The notes under the pieces were generated by a model. It was not told the origin of the DNA. It saw nothing but the letters and a program-made list of their open reading frames with translations, and ran no database searches. A stretch of DNA of 64,000 nucleotides from Halorubrum vacuolatum. GTDB lineage: Archaea > Halobacteriota > Halobacteria > Halobacteriales > Haloferacaceae. Location of the stretch: the NCBI RefSeq assembly GCF_900188065.1, contig NZ_FZNQ01000006.1:62001-126000 (forward strand). Direction: 5' to 3'. Positions 25,301-32,883 of this stretch are shown one piece after another. How positions within the stretch are numbered: position 1 is the stretch's first letter; each line of letters begins with the position of its first letter. Position numbers and translations under genes: made by a program.

Positions 25301-26410
25301 TTCGATTTCGAAGGTACGATGGTCATCAACGAGTTTGATGAGTTTCTCAGCATGATAAACACATGCACCAACGTGGGCAGTCTCAGTATGATCAGACCGT
25401 GCCTCCAGAAAGTCTCGAAAGACATCATGGACTTTGAAGATCTGAAGACCATCCGCATTGGTGCCCAGTGTCTGCACAACGGTACGCGTATTGAGTGAAT
25501 CAAGTATTTCGCCCACCTTGACACGATCAAATCCATGAGCACGGGAGGCTACACGCGTGCAGAGTTCTTCATTGAGTTCCTCAAGTGAAGCCGTAGCTAG
25601 GAGAAGCCGTCGCTCATCAGCCGTAAGAAATTCAAAATATCGCCGCTTGATTTCTTTTTGAATCTTCTTTTCAGGGATATCTAACAGATCATCATCACTG
25701 TTCGCTTCTGTCTGCAATCCGAGATACAGGGGGTGACCGCCTAATTGGTCATGAACTGCATGTGCGTCCTCGGTCGTAACGTCTGTGGCATTTTGGAGAA
25801 AAGTGATCGTCTGTTCCTCGGTAAACATAGATAGCGAAACCGTCGCATCTATTTCATCTAAGGCAAGCCGACCGGCAGTGATAAGAATAACATTGGACGG
25901 CAGTTCCTCAGCCGCTTCCTGAATCGCACCCTGCACCTTCCGCTTGTCCTCGCTCAATTCATGGACATCATCTACACAGACAATCAATGATTGATCCTCA
26001 GGAAACAAATCACTCAAACCTAACAAAGAATCTTTGTAACCAAACTGTGCACGAGACGCTTCCGCCTCGTGTGATTCAAATGAGACACCCCCGCCACCGA
26101 TTGGTGTACTTACACTCAAACCAGCAAACTTCCGCCCCTCTTCCTTCTTTCCCTCAGGCAACGCATTAAAAAGTGCACGGCAGAGTTTCCGAAAAAGCTC
26201 ATCTAAATTATGATTCGCCTGAATATTCCGCCGATCTACCCGAATCTCACCATCCAACTCCTCCTCAATATGGTCAAGCACTGTTGTCTTCCCCACACCC
26301 GGTTCACCGACGATATGAACCACTTCCTTATTATGCTCAATGTATTGAGCGATGATCTCCTCCTCAGGCCGAGATATTGCATCTGACGAGGAAACACCGT
26401 TTTCTGTCAT
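22364..26410 (-). CDS. STAND-type NTPase with long helical-repeat C-terminus
   Basis: A protein of about 1,350 residues. Residues 15-330 are a P-loop STAND/AAA_16-like module: Walker A GEPGVGKTT (near residue 35), Walker B LIVCVDDVHE (near 145), a sensor strand VILITAGR and a winged-helix end (VHDVFRDFLEAR). The remaining 1,000 residues are alpha-helical solenoid without an obvious effector domain. Such proteins bind ATP and oligomerise on sensing a ligand; many bacterial relatives (Avs-type) are antiviral. That role is inferred here from architecture and the mobile setting. The ATG at 26410 is preferred over the GTG at 26425, because a CACATAAAC TATA-like box would place transcription start near 26425. 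It is monocistronic. Confidence 0.8.
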   Translation of the reverse strand: MTENGVSSSDAISRPEEEIIAQYIEHNKEVVHIVGEPGVGKTTVLDHIEEELDGEIRVDRRNIQANHNLDELFRKLCRALFNALPEGKKEEGRKFAGLSVSTPIGGGGVSFESHEAEASRAQFGYKDSLLGLSDLFPEDQSLIVCVDDVHELSEDKRKVQGAIQEAAEELPSNVILITAGRLALDEIDATVSLSMFTEEQTITFLQNATDVTTEDAHAVHDQLGGHPLYLGLQTEANSDDDLLDIPEKKIQKEIKRRYFEFLTADERRLLLATASLEELNEELCTRVASRAHGFDRVKVGEILDSLNTRTVVQTLGTNADGLQIFKVHDVFRDFLEARSDHTETAHVGACVYHAEKLIKLVDDHRTFEIEINHVTSWISHLSESTLEEEQDLLTDLIETTISDEGLRFYPSSILLDEFKQHDPAELPDTIVKAILSSVETSCNMANHFYDRDLDPSWVEFLFEEGKFTDPHNNLITYLGRTAETRPSFVQQVAQELETDNLRTQRFFLSLSRDLPVNNAAVVGQQALTWVQDDEAYGYLGSYAIRLASYLIEHDEYDVALEILDVMLMPREGNQLDVDQGMIRYNLTELFDEHFDELLQERGGELLGMFTTNLITALQQRTEEEEKYGTVADQISFADLNFVENKRGSLAEILLDYSVQAMTAWVNINPTSDQKTEFVEWLLDQHTVLQRIGLYVLSEFPEAFVTQISDEVTNEQKYHEQQSHYEFYLAFEKGYEHLDHRAQQRVCGIIENGPYADDVENRAERLAAREEESASYFEQRIREKWKRDRFYLIRDYLDDPYIAQLDELLEKHGEPDRPPSRGRQPVRMHGGVVRQYGPEKTDKLRDQPAEEVLTTAVKWEPPESERWNTGETVQLEERSHRGFSSQLGELIKEDPQRYAREISVLEDAHSQYAEAAFRAFRDLIDDGETFPWDSILALGQAITTSPTAWSERSKTNLAMLINRGIAADTTAFPDGFESQIEDVLSTLSTDPDPVPERDQPAEGMAGHGDPATVAINSVRPMAVNAYITYLAWKDEQTETQLDELFFDPIEERILEDQSLAVRSVIGRRFGTLYRLNTQFIKDHLDDIFTRGTDQPAQRQFIAAWNSYTAYNRYWDSELFREYYFHALSLLDADKDAAYQIEARSTTAHVASIYLFENDDLSDDESLINHFYHIADREAVKELASTLASSMGNEEVEDQWSKIRDLWEYRLNVVDPDTEDHDTEIRYFLDCVRSATTTTLKDEESRILQSLPFVAKHTHHWRRIEGWLAEQAADCPVVTIKIYDELVDAVTCGEWSSIARTSQEDHRSYLYECAEDAGEEALQTALDIADQFAAENNKMDTEFLESHLPI

Positions 26411-26469
26411 TGCACGACGATTCACAAGTAGACTTTTTCAATGTTTATGTGAAGCACATCCGTGTTAGA

Positions 26470-27502
26470 GGCTTTGTTGAAAGTGCTGTGCTGAATGGCT
26501 CCTTTACAGCAATGTAGAGAGTGCTGTGTTGAATAGATGCTGAGTCACGGTTAGAGCGGCTCACACAGTGGTTCTATGTTGGTGATGGCGAACATGAGGA
26601 CAATTTCACGGAACTGTCGATACCAGCCGAGCGCTCGCACGGCATCGCCGAGCGAGCGCTTGGTTGTCGAGTAGGATGTTTCAGCCATCCACCGCTGAGA
26701 GTAGCCCTTTGCTTGATTGAGTGCGTTATTCGCAGTTGCTTTCGCTGATGATCCACGGTAGTGAACAAGGTACTCAACGTCGTGTGCGGCGATTTCGTAC
26801 TCTGTATGCCAGTCTTGGAAGCCGCTGTCAGCGGCGACTGACTGCAGGTCGTCCGCGTTTCGGCGGACGACCTGCGGTCCACTCTTTGTGTCGTGCTTCC
26901 ACCGTGCTGCGATGTGAACGTCAAGCACAGCAAGCGATTCCACATCAGTCAATGTCGTCACTTTCAGCGTCTGTATCGTCCGTCCTGCCCGCTGACGGAA
27001 GTACGAGGACGCACGCCGCCGGTCAAAGAACGTGCTATCGAGAGCTACGTGTCCGGACTGCGGGTGCTGCTGCGCAGAAACGCGCAGCAGCGCCCGCCAC
27101 ACCCACATTTTCAGCCGATCAAACGACTTGTAGATCGTCGTGTGATCGGGGAGCTCGTCCCGATCTAATCCGAGAGCATCGCGGACCTCAGCCATGTACT
27201 TCAGCCGATTCGGCGTTTCACGGTAGCTGTGGCCGTCTTCGACCCGAAAACAGTGCAAAACGACGTGAACCCAGCGGGCGAACCCGCCGCTGGCGGGCTC
27301 GCCCGCGTGCTTTCCTAACGCTTGTTTAGCTAGGTCACGACACTGTTCAATGAAGTCGAGGATGTCGATTTCCATACCAAGTTCGATTTCCTCGGCTTCA
27401 TCCTTCTAAACCAGTGATATCGGTAGATAAGATCGCTATTCAACGCAGCAGTAGAGAGAATAAATTACTTCGGAAGCGGTTCGTTCAGCTTTCAAAGTAG
27501 CG
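26470..27502. mobile_element. Intact IS5-family insertion sequence
   Basis: The left end GGCTTTGTTGAAAG (26470) and right end (complement GCTACTTTGAAAG ending near 27502) form an imperfect inverted repeat around the transposase gene at 26551-27375. The subterminal GTGCTGTGCTGAAT motif occurs twice on the left. Ends are estimated by eye and could shift by a few bases. Confidence 0.65.
26551..27375 (-). CDS. IS5-family transposase (intact)
   Basis: A 274-residue DDE transposase. It has the N-terminal dimerisation/HTH part (DLAKQALGKHAGEPASGGFARWV), then VALDSTFFDRRR with the first catalytic Asp, a second region AVAADSGFQDW-like (SVAADSGFQDWHTEYE), and the C-terminal YSTTKRSLGDAVRA helix with the downstream FREIVLM. 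The ORF is uninterrupted, unlike its relative at 4618-5441. It could mobilise its own element and perhaps related decayed copies. Transcribed leftward between the STAND NTPase and the FokI-like nuclease gene. Confidence 0.9.
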   Translation of the reverse strand: MEIDILDFIEQCRDLAKQALGKHAGEPASGGFARWVHVVLHCFRVEDGHSYRETPNRLKYMAEVRDALGLDRDELPDHTTIYKSFDRLKMWVWRALLRVSAQQHPQSGHVALDSTFFDRRRASSYFRQRAGRTIQTLKVTTLTDVESLAVLDVHIAARWKHDTKSGPQVVRRNADDLQSVAADSGFQDWHTEYEIAAHDVEYLVHYRGSSAKATANNALNQAKGYSQRWMAETSYSTTKRSLGDAVRALGWYRQFREIVLMFAITNIEPLCEPL

Positions 27503-27647
27503 TATTAACTATCGATGGTAGGAGAAATAAAGAGCCATTTGGTAGAACCCGTGCTTGCCTGCTTGGTCGACATCTGCGATGTATAGGTTCTCTCTAAGTG
27601 GATCCATCTCGCACTCACCCGCTAGTACTTTATTTCATCCGCCAATT

Positions 27648-29837
27648 TCAAATATATCGGTTTCTATCTTCTGGGATGTAATCTTCTCTGTCGATGATCC
27701 TTCGGATGTTACCTAGATGGTTCTCTTCATTTTCCTCTAATTCTAGACAGTTGTCTGAGAGCTTACTTTCTTCAATCATGGCCTTAATCTCTGAAAACAC
27801 GTCTTCGCGGACATCATTAGTGCTTGACAGTATGTGAGTATTCTCCGAGAATATTTCATATATTTTATACACAGTCTCTACACTGAGAAAGTGGAAACTT
27901 GCATCCTCGTCTCCGGCAACCCGTTCTCGTGCATCTGGATTTAGACTACCAGACTCAGTATTTGAGAGAAGCAGCTCTTTTGAAATGACGAATATCATGC
28001 TATCACTTTCTACAAGATCGCTGTACTTCGAATCAACTAGGTCTTGATTAGCTTTTATTAGCTGCGATTGAGGAAGATCTGATCGCTGTTTTGAATCGAC
28101 GAGATAATATTTATTTCGTAGCTGTAGGGCACCATCTGGTTCATTTTTCCCTCCAGCATATAGATAATCTCTAAATAAATATCTAAATAGGACATTGAGA
28201 TGGTCTTCGACTACATAACCTGCCTCGGCCGGCCTTTCATATCTATCTCGAAATTCTTCGGGACTCTGTAAGTAATCACTTAGAATTTTTGCCGACCGCC
28301 GAGCTTCTTTTTCTACAAGCATCTTTTGATGATATTTTGCCTGTCTCTGAGCAGCTCTAACGATGTATTCGACTACCTCTTCCTCTGATTGGGAAGTTAA
28401 TATTTTATGGTAATCAATTCTAGAAAGAATAATATTATAAATCTTCTCGAAATTATCCGGTCTGGCTCTAAATGGAATAATTACTCGATAGAACCGTCTG
28501 TGAGCGTCCTCTGCATCATCAGAATATGACTTCAAAACTAGGGCCAATCGACTGTCTTCGTATCCTTCAAGCTCGGCGATCCGATGCTGTCTACCGTTGA
28601 TCTCAATATCAACTCTCTCTGCTTCCTCTAACTGATTTTGTATTGCACTGGCTAGTGTTTCTTTGTCCAACGTGATTTTATCTTCTTCATTATCTTCGTT
28701 GATGATGCCGCCATCAGTGAGAATATCAAGGTCGTTGTTGTTCTCCATCTCCTCCAAGGGAGCCAAATACTTGCTACGATAATTGCTATTGGTCGTCAGA
28801 AGCTTGTTGAAATAGTATGCTGACGGTTTATAGTAGGGCTCATAAACCTCAACTCCGTAATGTTCTAATATGTCCTCAAGATCTTCTCGCGAAGATTCAT
28901 GATCTGTTGGTAATTCAAGCGCGATCTTTATGAACTCTTGATTGGTTTCGATGCGTCTGAACGTTTGGAAATTTAGTTTGAAATCGATATCTTCATTCTC
29001 CGTTATATAGACAAACTCGCAGCTACTCAGTGAAAGAATATCCTGCTTGTTCTGGAGCAATAGATCATAATCCACAAAATCTTGCACATCTATAGCGCCG
29101 TCACCAGACGCAACAGACATGGATATGTCAGAGCCACCTCCTGAGATCTTTATATTCTTGAGAAAAATATCGTGGTCTTTTAAATTCTGTATGAAGTCAG
29201 GTCTTATCTCCAATTCATCATACGCCTCCGGTTCTTCATCCTGTAAACTTATTGTATCATGTTCTGACGTCTCTTTCACAAACCTATTCCTTTGATCTCT
29301 ATCACCAGATAGCTGAATCTCCCCGCTCTCACTATCGACTTCGATCAATAACGGAGGATAGAACTCTGCATCTATTGGTTGTAAAGGCTCAACGTACTCT
29401 CTAGAAGTTCGCTCACCCACATAGATTATTCTCGGATTTGAATCATCATCTTCCAAGACAAGATCATTACCTCCTGCGATTTCAGATAAAAACGAATCAA
29501 TATCAGTATCGTCTTCTAACTTTTTTACGTCGTTTTTCCTGAACTCTTTGTCAAACCTGATCTTGAGTAATTTCTTTATATAGTCTCTAAATTCTTCCTC
29601 AGAGAAGTCGGGCACATCAGCGTCATATGCATCCGATATGATTTCAGCTACGTCTGTCCAAAAATCCTCATCATCTTTTGAGAGAGAATCATATCTTTCT
29701 TGTAAACTCTCGATGGATGTTCCGTGATCTTTGAATGCATTTCTGGCGGAAACAAATGTATTGGCACTTTTTGAACTGAAGAGGAGAGGCAGAACACTTT
29801 GTTGTAAGAATTCTTTTTCTACTTGTTCGTCTCTCAT
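27648..29837 (-). CDS. Putative defence nuclease with FokI-like catalytic domain
   Basis: A 729-residue protein. The C-terminal third has a restriction-endonuclease core: a helix VEDHLNVLFRYLFRDYLYAGG, then NEPDGAL, a strand and YYLVDSKQRSD (about residues 545-585). The P-D...D-x-K arrangement and the later HFLSVETVYKI match the FokI cleavage domain (PDGAI ... VDTKA ... LSVEELL). The first 500 residues are acidic and helical/beta with no known motif, and might recognise DNA or a partner. Most likely a DNA-cutting restriction or abortive-infection protein; no methylase gene adjoins it. The start is ATG 29837. The base composition is strikingly A+T-rich. Confidence 0.7.
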   Translation of the reverse strand: MRDEQVEKEFLQQSVLPLLFSSKSANTFVSARNAFKDHGTSIESLQERYDSLSKDDEDFWTDVAEIISDAYDADVPDFSEEEFRDYIKKLLKIRFDKEFRKNDVKKLEDDTDIDSFLSEIAGGNDLVLEDDDSNPRIIYVGERTSREYVEPLQPIDAEFYPPLLIEVDSESGEIQLSGDRDQRNRFVKETSEHDTISLQDEEPEAYDELEIRPDFIQNLKDHDIFLKNIKISGGGSDISMSVASGDGAIDVQDFVDYDLLLQNKQDILSLSSCEFVYITENEDIDFKLNFQTFRRIETNQEFIKIALELPTDHESSREDLEDILEHYGVEVYEPYYKPSAYYFNKLLTTNSNYRSKYLAPLEEMENNNDLDILTDGGIINEDNEEDKITLDKETLASAIQNQLEEAERVDIEINGRQHRIAELEGYEDSRLALVLKSYSDDAEDAHRRFYRVIIPFRARPDNFEKIYNIILSRIDYHKILTSQSEEEVVEYIVRAAQRQAKYHQKMLVEKEARRSAKILSDYLQSPEEFRDRYERPAEAGYVVEDHLNVLFRYLFRDYLYAGGKNEPDGALQLRNKYYLVDSKQRSDLPQSQLIKANQDLVDSKYSDLVESDSMIFVISKELLLSNTESGSLNPDARERVAGDEDASFHFLSVETVYKIYEIFSENTHILSSTNDVREDVFSEIKAMIEESKLSDNCLELEENEENHLGNIRRIIDREDYIPEDRNRYI

Positions 29838-30021
29838 ACTCTACTTACCCCCGTGTGGATGGTGATATAATGCTGAGAGGCTGAATTCTGCCTTTTAGGT
29901 ACATGCAAGACGGTTTACAACCAACATATAAATATACTGGGTATACAGTGCACTATATTCAACCATACCAGATCCTCGTTAATCTGTGCAATCAGTATTC
30001 GTCTTCAGTTAATATTTTCAG

Positions 30022-30909
30022 GCTCTGTTGAAATCCTTAGAGAGTTACAGGATTGAGCAGTAGTCTGACCGAATGCAGGCCCTCCCAAAGTCACAGTTGC
30101 TCCGGTTTGTTGAGCAGGCGTATCACTTGGCCCAGCGAGCTGTCGCTCGGTACTCTTCGAAATTCTCGAAACGGCGGTACACACTTCATCAATACATCGT
30201 CCTCCTCTGTCTCAAGGTTCGGAAGAATACAACGTACCGAACGCTCCTTGACGAATTAATCGAGATGCCTCGGATTCGAAGCGCTATCAATCTTGAGGAG
30301 CTCCCATCCCCCTCGATGTTGTGTAAGGCGTTCAATCGCCTCGATATGGCGGTTTGGCGCGTCCTGCTCAACCTCTCAGTCGCACTCCTTCCGACCAACG
30401 GTGTCGTCGGGATTGATGCCTCGGGGTTCGACCGGGGTCACGCCTCGAAACACTATACGAAGCGAGCGAAGCTGACGATCCAGCAGCTGAAAGTCACGCT
30501 TCTCGTGGACACGAGGTCGAACGCGATTCTCGACGTACACGTAACAACGACACGAAAACACGACTCGAAGATCGCGCCGTCGCTCATCAAGCGGAATAGC
30601 GACGAAGTAGCGATTCTCTTCGATGACAAGGGGTACGATGACCAGAAGATTCGTGCATTAGCTCGTGAAGATGATGTTCGTCCGGTCATCAAACATCGAG
30701 AATTTTCGCCGCTCCACAAGGCTTGGAACTCCCGGCTTGACGCTGACCTCTACGGGAAACGTAGTCAGAACAAGACGGTGAACTCTCGTCTCAAACGGAA
30801 ATACGGCGCATTCGTCCGCTCACGACGCTGGTGGAAGCAGTTCCGTGAACTCGCTATTGGCTGTCTCACTCACAACCTCGACAAGACACTATGAAAATTC
30901 TACAGAGCT
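30022..30909 (+). mobile_element. Intact IS5-family ISH element (888 bp)
   Basis: The left end GGCTCTGTTGAAATCCTT at 30022 is identical to the ends of the two passenger cassettes. The right end (ATTCTACAGAGCT ending at 30909) is a diverged inverted copy matching 12 of 18 positions. The single gene, at 30073-30894, encodes the transposase. This is the probable source of transposase for the cassettes at 3454 and 12944. Confidence 0.7.
30073..30894 (+). CDS. IS5-family transposase (intact)
   Basis: A 273-residue DDE transposase with an N-terminal region LLRFVEQAYHLAQRAVARY, the TYRTLLDELIEMPRIR helix, the first catalytic Asp in VVGIDASGFDRG, the second in ILFDDKGYDD and a C-terminal NSRLKRKYGAFVRSRRWWKQFRE with the Glu-less basic helix typical of the group. 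It is distinct in sequence from the transposase at 26551. It is the only gene of the IS at 30022-30909 and has no frameshift. Confidence 0.9.
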   Translation: MQALPKSQLLRFVEQAYHLAQRAVARYSSKFSKRRYTLHQYIVLLCLKVRKNTTYRTLLDELIEMPRIRSAINLEELPSPSMLCKAFNRLDMAVWRVLLNLSVALLPTNGVVGIDASGFDRGHASKHYTKRAKLTIQQLKVTLLVDTRSNAILDVHVTTTRKHDSKIAPSLIKRNSDEVAILFDDKGYDDQKIRALAREDDVRPVIKHREFSPLHKAWNSRLDADLYGKRSQNKTVNSRLKRKYGAFVRSRRWWKQFRELAIGCLTHNLDKTL

Positions 30910-30915
30910 GGCACA

Positions 30916-31120
30916 CTAATCAGGCCGTCGAGATTGTACGACTGTTGCGACTCCAGAGATAACGAGAAGGAGGCTACCACCAATTGCAACCAAGTTAACT
31001 GGTCTGTTTTGTATCTCTGGCCCAAGTGGGTTCTGAAATGCACCATTAATTCCGAGAAGAGTAAGACCGACTGCGCCAAGAATGAGAGTCCTAATACCCC
31101 CACTTGAGTTGGTCGTTCAT
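30916..31120 (-). pseudogene. Small two-TM membrane protein interrupted at a G5 tract
   Basis: From the ATG at 31120 the frame reads MNDQLKWGY then stops. Shifting by one base at the GGGGG run (about 31097-31101) opens RTLILGAVGLTLLGINGAF, a loop, and NLVAIGGSLLLVISGVATVV ending at a TAG at 30916. Two clean membrane helices across the shift make a real, frameshifted 67-codon gene likely. It abuts the right end of the IS at 30022-30909. A sequencing error or slippage at the homopolymer cannot be excluded. Confidence 0.45.
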
Positions 31121-31227
31121 ACTCGGAAGGTGCTATCGGATAAATAAAAAAACTGTGCCAGAGCCGGCGATTGGTTCGCAGTTCTACCCAACAACCGCTT
31201 CAGCGGGAAAGGTGTCGATCCAATGGG

Positions 31228-31241
31228 ACTTCAACAGAGCC
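31228..31241. repeat. Solo IS5-type right end
   Basis: ACTTCAACAGAGCC matches the last 14 bp of the cassette/IS right end with one mismatch. It could pair with the left end at 30022 as an older, larger element, or be a solo remnant. Confidence 0.45.
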
Positions 31242-31342
31242 GGGAGAATTAGATCGGTTAGTGCAGGAGAGAGTGATGTTCTCCCCGAACGTTAAAATGA
31301 AACCGTGTCTGATACAACTCAGAAGCCGTTCGACATTTGCTC

Positions 31343-31957
31343 ATGAGTAGACTGAATGTACTGTCCGGATATATACGACAGGTCCTCCAAGAGGTACCAG
31401 TAGTTAGAACGATGTATCGTCTGGGGTTATTGTCGTGGGATCGCCTAACAGGTCGGGTTCGAGATCATCTTGTTCAAGACGTGCATATTGCTTCTCATGA
31501 GCATATGGGCGATTATCCCGTTGAAACCGCCGTTTTTGGAAATAAAAATCCCGGGTGGCTAGAGTTCGAACTCCCAATACAAAATGAATCTGAAGATGAA
31601 ATGTCCGTAAGCGGCGTCGATTTGAGATTCGGCTTAAATAGTGGTGGTGCCGAGATTGGTCATGTGATCTGGAATTCTGAGACAGGCGTGGAGAAGCCCA
31701 AATACATCTCTTGTCGCAAAATTAGCCCTCATGGGGTAGGATATTTAAAGATACACGTAACGCCCCCAGAGTATGTGTTTCGCGCAAAGAGACCGTTCAA
31801 CGTCCGAGTGGCAGGAACAGTACAGTTAGATACTTCTTTTGGTGAAATTCAAGTTCCTGTTGCTTCGTCAGGACGTTTTATGGAGGGTGATTTTGAAGAC
31901 CTGTTTGCCGAAGCATTAGATGATTTTGAAAGACGGTGGAGTAGAGAACTTGGATAA
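31343..31957 (+). CDS. Unknown beta-rich protein
   Basis: A 204-residue protein. The N-terminal 45 residues are amphipathic (YIRQVLQEVPVVRTMYRLGLLSWDRL). The rest is beta-rich and resembles an Ig-like fold (VDLRFGLNSGGAEIGHV, VGYLKIHVTPPEYVF, PFNVRVAGTVQLDTSFGE). The ATG at 31343 is preferred to the TTG at 31337. It lies between two IS-end remnants (31228, 31969). No family recognised. Confidence 0.5.
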   Translation: MSRLNVLSGYIRQVLQEVPVVRTMYRLGLLSWDRLTGRVRDHLVQDVHIASHEHMGDYPVETAVFGNKNPGWLEFELPIQNESEDEMSVSGVDLRFGLNSGGAEIGHVIWNSETGVEKPKYISCRKISPHGVGYLKIHVTPPEYVFRAKRPFNVRVAGTVQLDTSFGEIQVPVASSGRFMEGDFEDLFAEALDDFERRWSRELG

Positions 31958-31968
31958 TAGGTACAACA

Positions 31969-31982
31969 GCTTGTTGAAATCC
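31969..31982. repeat. Solo IS5-type left end
   Basis: GCTTGTTGAAATCC resembles the first bases of the cassette left end, and the downstream GTGTATTCAGCAG resembles the cassette subterminal motif. No matching right end was found nearby. Confidence 0.4.
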
Positions 31983-32061
31983 TCGTACTGCATTCGCACT
32001 GTGTATTCAGCAGGACTCCTGAAACAAGTCACCTAGCGAGGGGATCAACAACCGGAGCCAG

Positions 32062-32373
32062 TTATACGTCCTCGGGCCAGTCGTTTGGTAATCGTGACAG
32101 GGTTGCTTTGATAGTGAGGTCACTAAGTACCGTTTGCTCCCGTAACCAATCAGCGGCCGCAATATGGGCGTCCTGACCGTTTGGAATATAGAGCCCGTCC
32201 GGCGACTGTGCGACGAATGGCAGTTCGGTCACCTCGTTTTCAAGCACCTCTCTCAGCTCGTCATGATCTTCCGTTCCAGCTACGAGACGAACAAGTTGTC
32301 CAGCCGGAATGGGCGATCCCCATGAGTGACGGCGAGCCAACTTCCACACGAACTTCGCCGCAGCATCCGACAT
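32062..32373 (-). CDS. Small haloarchaeal protein of unknown function
   Basis: A 103-residue protein (MSDAAAKFVWKLARRHSWGSP...), with an N-terminal helix and an acidic middle (AGTEDHDELREVLENEVTEL) and the C-terminal DWLREQTVLSDLTIKATLSRL. The ATG at 32373 is chosen over an upstream frame extension to 32457, because the intergenic AT-rich promoter lies there. It diverges from the wHTH gene at 32499, a pairing that suggests joint regulation. Function not recognised. Confidence 0.55.
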   Translation of the reverse strand: MSDAAAKFVWKLARRHSWGSPIPAGQLVRLVAGTEDHDELREVLENEVTELPFVAQSPDGLYIPNGQDAHIAAADWLREQTVLSDLTIKATLSRLPNDWPEDV

Positions 32374-32498
32374 TATGGTGGATACTGTGTTGTATCCATT
32401 TATATCTATACAGTCCAGTAAGACATACGTGTCCAATAGGTTTAACACAATGAGCACACTACATCAAGATAACAGCGTATCCAACCGCTAGCAATAGT

Positions 32499-32852
32499 AT
32501 GTCGAGTCAAAAGCCCCCCTCCAACCCGATGGAGAACCTTTCGATGGACGAATTGCGCGACGAGTATCCAAGTGGATGGCGTATTCTCGTCCAGAACGAG
32601 AGCGTTGGCTATATCCTTGATATGCTGATGGATTCCCTGCCGAGATCTGAATTCACAAAATCGGAACTGGCCGAGAAGTCAGGTGTCAGCCGTCAATCCG
32701 TGTATACACATTTGGATCTTTTGCTGGTCTTAGGTGTACTCGAACCCGTTGACGATACCTCTCCAGAACGCTATCGCGTATGCCACAGTAGCGAATTACT
32801 TGAACTACTCCACCAAATCAACGGAACAGTGAACGAGCGACTTGCCCGCTAA
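32499..32852 (+). CDS. Winged-helix transcriptional regulator
   Basis: A 117-residue protein with a MarR/ArsR-like winged helix: FTKSELAEKSGVSRQSVYTHLDLL is the helix-turn-helix, followed by LGVLEPVDDTSPERYRV as the wing. It presumably controls itself and the divergent gene at 32373 through the 125-nt shared intergenic region. Located next to an integrase, as often seen for haloarchaeal island regulators. Confidence 0.8.
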   Translation: MSSQKPPSNPMENLSMDELRDEYPSGWRILVQNESVGYILDMLMDSLPRSEFTKSELAEKSGVSRQSVYTHLDLLLVLGVLEPVDDTSPERYRVCHSSELLELLHQINGTVNERLAR

Positions 32853-32883
32853 GGGCTCATCAGCCCCGTTCACACACGACTAC

